A stretch of 33,541 nucleotides of DNA from Clostridia bacterium (GTDB lineage Bacteria; Bacillota; Clostridia; Oscillospirales; CAG-272), in assembly GCA_017414385.1 (NCBI GenBank), contig JAFQMO010000041.1:1-33541 (forward strand), written 5' to 3'. How positions within the stretch are numbered: the first letter of the stretch is position 1; the number at the start of each line of letters is the position of its first letter. This document shows positions 25,880 through 32,594 of this stretch, piece after piece. The notes beneath the pieces were generated by a model. The model saw nothing but the letters and a program-made list of their open reading frames with translations. It made no database searches and was not told where the DNA came from. The position numbers and the translations under genes were made by a program.

Positions 25880-25908
25880 TTGACAAATCGCCTGTGACAT
25901 GATACCAT
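25880..25908 (+). promoter_or_regulatory. Upstream promoter, probably of the small-protein/SCP2/aminotransferase operon
   Basis: TTGACA (25880-25885), 17-bp spacer, TACCAT (25903-25908). No gene lies between it and 26044, so it either drives the operon as a second promoter or makes a short RNA. Confidence 0.55.
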
Positions 25909-25967
25909 AGATACGATACGGTCGTCGATGCGGCCGGCGGATAGCATACATTTATGATCACATATCA

Positions 25968-25994
25968 TTGACTTTTTCTGTTTTTTGGTATAAT
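25968..25994 (+). promoter_or_regulatory. Proximal extended -10 promoter of the small-protein operon
   Basis: TGGTATAAT gives a perfect -10 box (25989-25994) with an extended -10 TG. TTGACT (25968-25973) is a good -35 sequence but the spacer is only 15 bp. The predicted start of transcription is about 26001. Confidence 0.7.
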
Positions 25995-26002
25995 CACAGT
26001 AA

Positions 26003-26019
26003 GTAAACAGATTGTTTAC
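26003..26019. promoter_or_regulatory. Perfect inverted repeat over the predicted transcription start; putative operator
   Basis: GTAAACA (26003-26009), GAT, TGTTTAC (26013-26019): 7-bp perfect arms around 3 bp. It starts 8 bp after the -10 box, where a bound repressor would block initiation. The cognate regulator is not identified; no regulator gene adjoins it. Confidence 0.55.
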
Positions 26020-26043
26020 AGCAAACGAAAGGGGATGGACTGA

Positions 26044-26259
26044 ATGGCAAATACACCCTACAAAATCGAGACAGACGAAAATGGTGTCCGTGTAATCGTC
26101 GACACCAGGACCGGCAAGAAAACACCCGTAAACGAAGTCGTCGAAAGAGGCGCCAAAGAAGGCAGGCTCGTGACTATGGAACAGGCAATGGCCAACGAGC
26201 ACAAGAAAATGCTGAAAAACGATTCGGCGACATCGAGAAAATCTAAAGAAGGGACATGA
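26044..26259 (+). CDS. Hypothetical 71-residue charged protein
   Basis: No family recognised. The protein is soluble and charged: a predicted beta-hairpin-like start (YKIETDENGVRVIVDTRTGK) followed by an amphipathic helical part (VVERGAKEGRLVTMEQAM then NEHKKML) and a Lys/Ser-rich tail. AAAGGGG precedes ATG 26044. Its TGA (26257-26259) is one base from the next start codon, so the following 24-residue ORF and the SCP2-like gene are tightly coupled to it. It is the first gene of the operon behind the dyad at 26003-26019. Confidence 0.75.
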   Translation: MANTPYKIETDENGVRVIVDTRTGKKTPVNEVVERGAKEGRLVTMEQAMANEHKKMLKNDSATSRKSKEGT

Positions 26260-26260
26260 C

Positions 26261-26335
26261 ATGGCTGAACGATTGAAGAAACCGGTCACCCATCGTCCAA
26301 AAAAAGAAAAACACGAAAGGAAGTGCTCTCATTGA
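26261..26335 (+). CDS. 24-residue basic peptide
   Basis: ATG 26261 begins one base after the preceding stop, with GAAGGGAC just upstream. The 24 residues are strongly basic (MAERLKKPVTHRPKKEKH and on to a Cys-Ser-His end). Its TGA (26333-26335) overlaps the TTG start of the next gene (26332-26334). Such close packing at both ends suggests real translation, either as a functional micro-protein or as a coupling device. It has no recognised relatives. Confidence 0.5.
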   Translation: MAERLKKPVTHRPKKEKHERKCSH

Positions 26336-27093
26336 CCGACCCCCGCGTGCTTTCATTTATCAACCTCCATGCCATTCTCGGCTCGATCCCGCTTCTGTGT
26401 GCACTGGACCCCGTATCTGCCGCGCTTGTGGGAAAACATACGATCGATCTCGGCATTGCTGTCAAGGGAGGACCGTCAGGCTGTCTGTCCTTCTCCGAAG
26501 GACGCTGCAGCTTCCGCGAGGATTGCGATGACGACTGCGATATCCGGCTTTCGTTTTCCCGTCCCGAAAGGTTCAACGGAATGATCGACGGTACCGTGAC
26601 TCCCATTCCGACGAAGGGTCTGCACCGTGTTCTGTTTTTGACAAAGGTGTTCATCCCTCTGACCGACCGCCTGACGGCGTTCCTCCGTCCGACAAAGGAA
26701 GCGCTTGCCGATCCTGACTTTTTCCGCATCAGCACGACGCTGATGTTCCATTTGATCGTGCGTGCCGTTTGCTGTATCGGAAACGAGGATGCAATCGGAT
26801 GTGCCTCGGCTTCCTATATCACCGACGGTGCGGTCTGTCTCTCTGCGGGAGAGGAGCTTGCGTTCGTGATCTGCGCAAAGGACCACCGTCTCTCCGTATC
26901 CGCAGATCCGCAGAAGGAAACGATCACCGCACAGATGCGCTTTGCCGATATGAAAACGGCACGTGCGCTCTTTGACGGCGAGATCAACGCCGTTGCAAGT
27001 GTCGGAACGGGAGATGTCCGCATCAGGGGCATGATCTCTCAGGTAGACAACATCAATCGGATCCTTGACAGGGTCGCGCTGTATCTGGCGTAA
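26332..27093 (+). CDS. SCP2-like (sterol-carrier-type) lipid-binding protein
   Basis: The 253-residue protein is tentatively placed with SCP2-type proteins: the second half alternates beta strands (AVCLSAGEELAFVICAKDHR, then LSVSADPQKETITAQMRF), a helix (MKTARALFDGEINAVASVGT) and an end (GDVRIRGMISQVDNINRILD) like the conserved SCP2 C-terminus. No signal peptide is visible. The start is TTG 26332, 10 nt after AAAGGA (26316-26321); GTG 26323 would lie on the binding site itself. It is translationally coupled to the 24-residue ORF and followed after 15 bp by the aminotransferase, which suggests a joint role, perhaps presenting a hydrophobic substrate. The family call is an inference from the pattern, not certain. 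Confidence 0.5.
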   Translation: MTDPRVLSFINLHAILGSIPLLCALDPVSAALVGKHTIDLGIAVKGGPSGCLSFSEGRCSFREDCDDDCDIRLSFSRPERFNGMIDGTVTPIPTKGLHRVLFLTKVFIPLTDRLTAFLRPTKEALADPDFFRISTTLMFHLIVRAVCCIGNEDAIGCASASYITDGAVCLSAGEELAFVICAKDHRLSVSADPQKETITAQMRFADMKTARALFDGEINAVASVGTGDVRIRGMISQVDNINRILDRVALYLA

Positions 27094-27108
27094 GGGAGGG
27101 ACAGGCAT

Positions 27109-28359
27109 ATGCATGATATCCATCAATATACCAAAAGCAAAGAGGCATTTTCGCGTGCGGCACGCGTGATCCCCTCCGGTATCTACGGCCATCAGGGACC
27201 TGCGGAGGGCTGCTTTGTGCCGATCGAGGCATACCCGTTCTTTTCCGAGCGGGCGCAGGGAAGCTATTTCTGGGACGTCGACGGTAACCGTTTTATCGAT
27301 TATATGTGCGCCTACGGTCCCAATATCCTCGGCTATAACGACCCCGAGGTCGATGAGGCGGCGCGCAGACAGAGAGAGCAGGGAGACTGTATCACCGCTC
27401 CCTCCGAGCGTATGATCGAATTTGCGGAGCTGCTTGTCGATACCGTTGCATCGGCGGACTGGGCGTTTTTTGCCAAGAACGGAAACGATGCCACAACCGG
27501 CGCCATCCTCTGTGCGCGCGCCCATACACACCGCAAGAAGATCGTCTTTTTCCGCGGATATTATCACGGTGTTGCGCCGTGGACCCAAAAGATCGATTAT
27601 CCCGGCATCCTTGAGGAGGACGTTGCAAACAATATTTATATTCCATGGAACGATGTCGAGGCGCTGCACCGTGTCTTTGATGAAAACAAGGGACAGATCG
27701 CCGCTGTGATCGGTCAGCCGTATATGCATGGAAACTTTGCCGACAATGAGCTGCCCGCACCGGGCTTCTGGCAGACGGTGCGCCGCTTGTGTACGGAGAA
27801 TGAAGCTGTGCTGATCGTGGATGATGTACGCGCGGGCTTCCGTCTTGATCTTGCGGGCTCGGACCACTATTTCGGCTTTGAGGCAGACCTCATCTGCTTC
27901 TGCAAGGCGCTCGCCAATGGCTATAATGTATCCGCACTCTGCGGAAAGGAGTTCCTCAAAAACGCCATGTCCTCGCTTTCCTATACGGGAAGCTATTGGC
28001 TTTCCGCCGTTCCGTTTGCGGCAGGGATTGCCTGCATCAACAAAATGAAGCGCCTGGATCTGCCGCGCCTGCTTGCCGAAAAGGGAGAGCGGCTGTGTGC
28101 GGGACTGATCGGTGCCGCAAAGCAGTACGGCTACGATCTGCGGGTCTCGGGTGCTCCCTCCTTGTTTTATCTGCGCCTGGCGGATGATCCGTCGCTCTCT
28201 CTGCATCAGGAATGGATCTCGGAATGTGTCAGACGCGGCGTATATTTCACCTGCCATCATAATCATTTCATGAATGCATCGCTCTCCGATGCGGATCTTG
28301 CAGAGACCGTTGCGGTCGCAGAGGAAGCATTTTCCGTTTTGCGCAAGCGTCACGGCTGA
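27109..28359 (+). CDS. Class III PLP-dependent aminotransferase (glutamate-1-semialdehyde aminomutase-like)
   Basis: The 416-residue protein belongs to the class III aminotransferases near HemL. YFWDVDGNRFIDYMCAYGPN is the usual N-terminal block; KNGNDATTGA (123-132) replaces the NSGSEA-type phosphate-binding loop of HemL; VDDVRAGFR (237-245) carries the PLP-pyridine Asp; the PLP Schiff-base lysine is Lys266 in LICFCKALANGYN. True HemL would lie with other haem genes; here the neighbours are an SCP2-like protein and two micro-proteins, so another substrate, such as a lipid-derived or sugar-derived amino compound, is likely. GGGAGGG lies 8 nt before ATG 27109. The terminator at 28647 ends the operon. 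Confidence 0.88.
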   Translation: MHDIHQYTKSKEAFSRAARVIPSGIYGHQGPAEGCFVPIEAYPFFSERAQGSYFWDVDGNRFIDYMCAYGPNILGYNDPEVDEAARRQREQGDCITAPSERMIEFAELLVDTVASADWAFFAKNGNDATTGAILCARAHTHRKKIVFFRGYYHGVAPWTQKIDYPGILEEDVANNIYIPWNDVEALHRVFDENKGQIAAVIGQPYMHGNFADNELPAPGFWQTVRRLCTENEAVLIVDDVRAGFRLDLAGSDHYFGFEADLICFCKALANGYNVSALCGKEFLKNAMSSLSYTGSYWLSAVPFAAGIACINKMKRLDLPRLLAEKGERLCAGLIGAAKQYGYDLRVSGAPSLFYLRLADDPSLSLHQEWISECVRRGVYFTCHHNHFMNASLSDADLAETVAVAEEAFSVLRKRHG

Positions 28360-28360
28360 G

Positions 28361-28640
28361 CCCCGTTCTGCGGCAGAGGATACCGCGCCGCAGACGGCGG
28401 AAATGACGGTGACCGATACGGAGTAAACGACCGCAACAGAAACAGAGGGACCCGCTGCGGAAACGGAAGATGAGGACGAACCCACGGACGATCCGGGAGT
28501 GATTACAGGTTCTTCGATTCGAGACTTAAAGGCATTGTTTGAAAGCAAGTCGGCACTTGAGGATACGAAAAATACCGATACAGGGGACGGTCTGACAGAG
28601 GGGGAATCTGCCGAACAAAGCGGCTTTCCCGACTGCGTAC
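28361..28640 (+). pseudogene. Possible remnant of an acidic Thr/Glu/Pro-rich linker gene
   Basis: Read in the frame of base 28361, the DNA encodes a Thr/Glu/Ala-rich stretch (AAEDTAPQTAEMTVTDTE), a TAA at 28424-28426, then more of the same (TTATETEGPAAETEDEDEPT) and a Ser/Leu/Lys part (SSIRDLKALFESKSALEDTK). That composition is typical of linkers in secreted or surface proteins and unlike random translation. No start codon or ribosome binding site is evident. It may be a decayed gene fragment; chance is the alternative. Confidence 0.3.
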
Positions 28641-28646
28641 CGAAGA

Positions 28647-28690
28647 AAACTGCCCGACACGAAAACGTTGTCGGGCAGTTTGTTTTTTTG
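28647..28690 (+). terminator. Terminator of the aminotransferase operon
   Basis: A perfect 13-bp stem (AAACTGCCCGACA at 28647-28659, complement 28669-28681), 9-nt loop, then GTTTTTTT. On the minus strand only TTTTCTT follows, which may still help stop the convergent dehydrogenase operon. Confidence 0.93.
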
Positions 28691-28697
28691 GGGAGAA

Positions 28698-29879
28698 TTA
28701 CAGTGCAAGCTTGTAGCACTGATAGATGTCTTCTCTTGTCATCTTGGGGTGACCGTTGAGCTTGCCGTCCGGACCGAAGGAAACGGAAACGACCATGTCG
28801 GTCAATGCATCCAGATCTTCTTCCTTGACACCGAATTCGCTGATACGGGTCTGGACACCCTTTGCGCGCATAGCGGCATCGAGCTGCTCGCGTGCAGTCC
28901 TGAGGTCACAGCCGAAAACATTCTTTGCAAGCATGACATACTTTGCATTGTCGGGACGGTTCTCAAAGTAACGCATCCAGGATACCATCATGCAGGCAAG
29001 CGTTGCGCCGTGCGTTGCATTGTATTTTGCGCTGAGGACGTGTCCCATCTGATGCATGGGCGTAAACGCAAAGGTACCGGAGAGCAGCCAGCCGTTCAGA
29101 GCAACGGATGCCGCCCACATCATAACGCCTCTCGCCTGCGTGTCGGCGGGATTTTCCCAAACCTTCTCAAGCGCTTCCAGCGCCGCGCGCATGACACCCT
29201 CCTGCATACGGTCGTGCAGCGTCAGATCCTTTTCGGGATCGCCGTTGATATACGCCTCCATGACGTGTGCGAAAATGTCGTAGCCGCCGCACGCGGTCTG
29301 ATAGGGAGGAAGACCGACGGTCAGCGTCGGGTCCATGATCGCCGCCTTTGCATAAAGACAGCCGGGCTCCCATACGTAGCTCTTCTTGCCCGTTGCATCG
29401 TCCGTTATAACACCGATGGGGTTCATTTCACTGCCTGTACCCGCAAGGGTGGGGATCGCAATATAGGGAAGCGCGCGCTTGGGAGGCTTTGCCGTGACGT
29501 CGCTGTGGGAGAGCATGAGCATTCCCGCGGGATCGCCCTCGTAGAATACGCCTGCCGCAATGACCTTCGCCGCATCAATGACGCTTCCGCCGCCGAGTGC
29601 AACGATGACATCAATGCCGTGCTCCAGACAGAGCGCAACACCGCCCTTGACCTGCGAGATCAGCGGATTTGCCGTAATTCCCTTGTAAACCACGCAGTCG
29701 ACACCTGCCTCGGCGAGACTCCCTTGGATGGCTTCGATGGTCTGCGCAAAATAGTCGCATCTCTGATAGGTGACAAGCAATGCCTTTTTGCCGTACTGCG
29801 CGGTATAAGCACCGACCTGCGCCAGCACGCCCTCCCCGAACACGACCTTTACGGGGTTGTAATATTCAAAATTTTCCAT
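28698..29879 (-). CDS. Iron-containing alcohol dehydrogenase
   Basis: The 393-residue protein is a group III (iron-type) alcohol dehydrogenase, a cytoplasmic NAD(P)-linked enzyme that reduces aldehydes to alcohols. ALGGGSVIDAAKVI (95-108) binds the nucleotide, PTLAGTGSEMN (143-153) is a family signature, and metal ligands Asp201, His205 (DIFAH), His276 (MHQMGH region) and His290 (ATHG) are all present. It most resembles the butanol-dehydrogenase (BdhA/YqdH) branch. AAAGGAG precedes ATG 29879. It is the last gene of an operon with a DeoC-type aldolase and an FGGY kinase; reduction of the acetaldehyde or lactaldehyde produced by the aldolase step is the likely job. Confidence 0.93.
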   Translation of the reverse strand: MENFEYYNPVKVVFGEGVLAQVGAYTAQYGKKALLVTYQRCDYFAQTIEAIQGSLAEAGVDCVVYKGITANPLISQVKGGVALCLEHGIDVIVALGGGSVIDAAKVIAAGVFYEGDPAGMLMLSHSDVTAKPPKRALPYIAIPTLAGTGSEMNPIGVITDDATGKKSYVWEPGCLYAKAAIMDPTLTVGLPPYQTACGGYDIFAHVMEAYINGDPEKDLTLHDRMQEGVMRAALEALEKVWENPADTQARGVMMWAASVALNGWLLSGTFAFTPMHQMGHVLSAKYNATHGATLACMMVSWMRYFENRPDNAKYVMLAKNVFGCDLRTAREQLDAAMRAKGVQTRISEFGVKEEDLDALTDMVVSVSFGPDGKLNGHPKMTREDIYQCYKLAL

Positions 29880-29917
29880 AACGGTACAGCTCCTTTGTTT
29901 GTTTTATCGTCTGCGGA

Positions 29918-30589
29918 TCAGAAAATGCCCGCTTCCTTCAGAATTTTTTCGGCAGAACCGACGCCGATGCCGAAACGGCTGCAGCCCGCATCGACCATTG
30001 CAAGCAGAGTCTGCAGATCGCGGACACCGCCTGCCGCCTTGATCCTTGCGCTGTCGCCGACGGTTTTCTTCATGAGCTCGATGTCGTGAACGGTCGTTGC
30101 GCGGCTTCCCCAGCCGGTACCTGTTTTGACGAATGCGGCACCGTTTTTGACGGCGATCTCCGATGCGCGGCAGATCTCGTCGTCTGTCAGACAGGAGACC
30201 TCTAAAATGACCTTGAGGGGTGTTTCGCCGATGGCGGCCTTGACGGCGGCGATGTCACGTCCGACCGCGTCATAGTCCTTGTTTTTGAGCGCTGTGATGT
30301 TTTGCACCATGTCGACCTCACTGCAGCCGAGCGCCTTCTGTGTCTTTGCACTCATGACCTTGATGTCGGTCAGCTCGTTGCCGTGCGGGAAGCCGACGGT
30401 CGCGCCGACGATGGTATCGGGCGCATCCTTGAGCGCGTTGACAAGCCACTCGGTGTAATAGGGCATGGCAAAGCAGCAGATGAAGCCGTATTTCTTTGCA
30501 AGCGCCACCATGCCGTTCATTTCCTCAACGGTGGAGTTTGCCTTGACACAGCTCAGATCGATCATGCGGGGGAGTTGTTTGAGATCCAT
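29918..30589 (-). CDS. deoC: Deoxyribose-phosphate aldolase (DeoC-type)
   Basis: Class I aldolase that cleaves 2-deoxy-D-ribose 5-phosphate to glyceraldehyde 3-phosphate and acetaldehyde. The 223 residues are the usual length of short DERA forms. Asp93 lies in SEVDMVQNI, the Schiff-base Lys155 in FVKTGTGW and the second catalytic lysine Lys184 in IKAAGGVR. AAAGGA precedes ATG 30589. It lies between the kinase (36-bp gap) and the iron alcohol dehydrogenase (38-bp gap). Placement with a sugar kinase rather than nucleoside phosphorylases suggests it may act on a kinase product, possibly with shifted specificity. Confidence 0.93.
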   Translation of the reverse strand: MDLKQLPRMIDLSCVKANSTVEEMNGMVALAKKYGFICCFAMPYYTEWLVNALKDAPDTIVGATVGFPHGNELTDIKVMSAKTQKALGCSEVDMVQNITALKNKDYDAVGRDIAAVKAAIGETPLKVILEVSCLTDDEICRASEIAVKNGAAFVKTGTGWGSRATTVHDIELMKKTVGDSARIKAAGGVRDLQTLLAMVDAGCSRFGIGVGSAEKILKEAGIF

Positions 30590-30625
30590 AAGATTGACGG
30601 TCCTTTCTCATTTGGATAATACTGA

Positions 30626-32143
30626 TCAGGTGTCGCTGTCCGCGGCGGCGATGATGTCACCGAGATCCGCGCACGCATCGCACATTTTCTTGTATATGGG
30701 GAAGCGCTTTTCGTAAACGGTGTGATTTTCTGCGTTTGGCAGGTGTACGGTCTGCTCGCGGTGGATCTCCTTGATGCTGTCAAAGGACGCCCATGCGCCG
30801 CATCCGACGGCCGCAAGTGCCGCGGCGCCGAGAGAAGCTGCGTCCTGACGGACACGGGAAACGGCGATCTGTCTGCCGAAAATATCCGCATAGGTTTGTC
30901 TTGCGAATTCGCCCTTTGCGCCGCCGCCCACCAGAAGCAGACGGTCACCGAGCTTTTCCAGAAGCGGCTTTGCGCTGACATACAGATGCATGGCGATGCC
31001 CTCAAATGCCGCGCGGGCAATGTCGTTCTGCGTATGGCCGAGGGAGAGATTGAACAGACATCCGCGGATGGCGGGCGATTTGTCCGCCGAGGAGCCTCCC
31101 GCAAGACACGGATTGAACATCAGACCGTTTGCGCCGGCAGGGGATCCCTCGGCAAGCGTACCGATCTCATCAAAGCGTCCGCTGCCCGTGATATGGGGGA
31201 AGAAGTGATCTGCTGCCCAGGCGAGCGCGCTTCCGGAGGCGAAGATACCGATGCTGGGAATGAATCTTCCGGGGACACAGTGTGCAAAGGTATAGACCTT
31301 GGTTTCAAAATCCACAACCGGCTCGTCTGCGGACACGGTGATCCATGCCGAGGAGCCGAGCGATGCGTAAGAATCGCCGCCCTCATAGCAGCCCGCACCG
31401 AGCGCCATGCAGGCATTGTCAACACCGCCCGCAACAACGGGGATACCGGCTTTGAGTCCGAGGGCTGCCGCCGCCTCCTCCGTCACATATCCGATGACCG
31501 CATCGGAGGGGTAGACATCGGGAAGCTTGTCAAGGTCGATTCCGGCAGCCTCTGCGTAGGCGGGAACATAGGCGCCCTCCTTCAGACTGAACATACCGCA
31601 GCCGGAGGCATAGGAGATATCGGTTGCCATGACGCCTGTCAGGTAAAGATTGACAAAGTCCTTGGTACCGATGAATTTCTTCGCTTTATCGTACACCGCG
31701 GGATCGTTGTCGCGGTACCACATGATCTTGCAGACGGAATAGAGCTCTGCGGGGAAGCCGCTTCCCGTGGTTTCGTACCATTCTCTGTAATTGATTTTTT
31801 CAAAGAGTCTCTTTGCCTGCTTTTTTGCGCGGGCATCGGACCAGATCGGCACGCGCGAAACGGTCAGGCTGCCGTTTTCGTCGACGGGAAGTGCGCCCAG
31901 AGAATGACCGGAAACACCGATTGCGAGGATCTCTGTGTCGGATAAGACACCGTGAAGCGCGCGGCACGCGGAAACGATGCGGTCGATCCAGTCCATCGGC
32001 GCCTGCTCACGCATATCGGGGGACGGGTAATAGGTCTCATATTCGCCGTACTCTGCGGCAAGCAGCGTACCGTGAATGTCATATACCGAGCATTTGACGC
32101 CGCTGGTACCGAGGTCAAATGCGAGCAATCCTGTTTTTGACAA
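30626..32143 (-). CDS. FGGY-family carbohydrate kinase (xylulokinase-like)
   Basis: The 505-residue protein is an ATP-dependent sugar kinase of the FGGY family, closest in type to xylulokinase (XylB). Visible: the N-terminal phosphate loop AFDLGTSGVKCSVYD, GVSGHSLGALPVD, IPIWSDARA-like VPIWSDARA, GGVDNACMALGAG, and the C-terminal LLLVGGGAKGEFARQ with ARAAFEGIAMHLY before it. The start is TTG 32143, 9 nt after AAAAAAGGAG; an ATG at 32152 touches the binding site directly and is unlikely. It heads the operon behind a perfect promoter. The substrate cannot be read off; the neighbouring DeoC-type aldolase makes a deoxy- or ketopentose plausible. Confidence 0.9.
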   Translation of the reverse strand: MSKTGLLAFDLGTSGVKCSVYDIHGTLLAAEYGEYETYYPSPDMREQAPMDWIDRIVSACRALHGVLSDTEILAIGVSGHSLGALPVDENGSLTVSRVPIWSDARAKKQAKRLFEKINYREWYETTGSGFPAELYSVCKIMWYRDNDPAVYDKAKKFIGTKDFVNLYLTGVMATDISYASGCGMFSLKEGAYVPAYAEAAGIDLDKLPDVYPSDAVIGYVTEEAAAALGLKAGIPVVAGGVDNACMALGAGCYEGGDSYASLGSSAWITVSADEPVVDFETKVYTFAHCVPGRFIPSIGIFASGSALAWAADHFFPHITGSGRFDEIGTLAEGSPAGANGLMFNPCLAGGSSADKSPAIRGCLFNLSLGHTQNDIARAAFEGIAMHLYVSAKPLLEKLGDRLLLVGGGAKGEFARQTYADIFGRQIAVSRVRQDAASLGAAALAAVGCGAWASFDSIKEIHREQTVHLPNAENHTVYEKRFPIYKKMCDACADLGDIIAAADSDT

Positions 32144-32193
32144 AACGATCATCTCCTTTTTTTGTAAAATTTTCTTTTTGTTGTCTTAATTTA

Positions 32194-32222
32194 ATTATAA
32201 CATAACGCCAAATCAATGTCAA
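32194..32222 (-). promoter_or_regulatory. Consensus promoter of the kinase-aldolase-dehydrogenase operon
   Basis: Minus-strand TTGACA (32217-32222), 17-bp spacer ending TTATGT, TATAAT (32194-32199). Both boxes are perfect with an extended -10. Confidence 0.92.
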
Positions 32223-32594
32223 TGGAAGATGGAGAAAAGATGACCGTTGTTTTGTGAATCGAATGCTTGCAATGTACGGTTCTTGTGCTGCGAAAAATGA
32301 CAGATTTGAATTTGTTGTAAATATTTCCAAGAAATTTCAAAAAACTGCAACGAACCCCCTGTAATTTGTCATTTATATGGTAACGGGAAACAATATTTCT
32401 TGTGAAAAAACGATTTATATAACATGCATAAATATCGCAGACGATGTTTGTATAGGATACCGATTGACAGAAAGGAGGCTTTATGGTATCCTTATGACAA
32501 GGAGATGTATACGTATTTTCCCCCATGCTTCTTGTTGTATCGTAATGCAAAAAAAGAATCGTTATTTTCAACAAAGACAAATGGAGGAATTTAC
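32223..32594. other. AT-rich intergenic region upstream of the secreted protein
   Basis: No confident gene. A plus-strand TTGACA (32464-32469) lies 17 bp before TATCCT (32487-32492), a possible promoter that overlaps an AAGGAGG (32472-32478). A short frame (ATG 32494) ends at TGA 32596-32598, overlapping the next start in an ATGA junction, but it lacks a well-spaced binding site. Confidence 0.4.

Noticed and set aside
27109..28359. hemL of a haem or cobalamin pathway
   Set aside because: The phosphate-binding loop differs (KNGNDATTGA), and no haem-pathway genes adjoin it.
26476..28719. 747-codon minus-strand frame opposite the SCP2-like and aminotransferase genes
   Set aside because: It crosses the plus-strand terminator and both genes; the aminotransferase motifs settle the coding strand.
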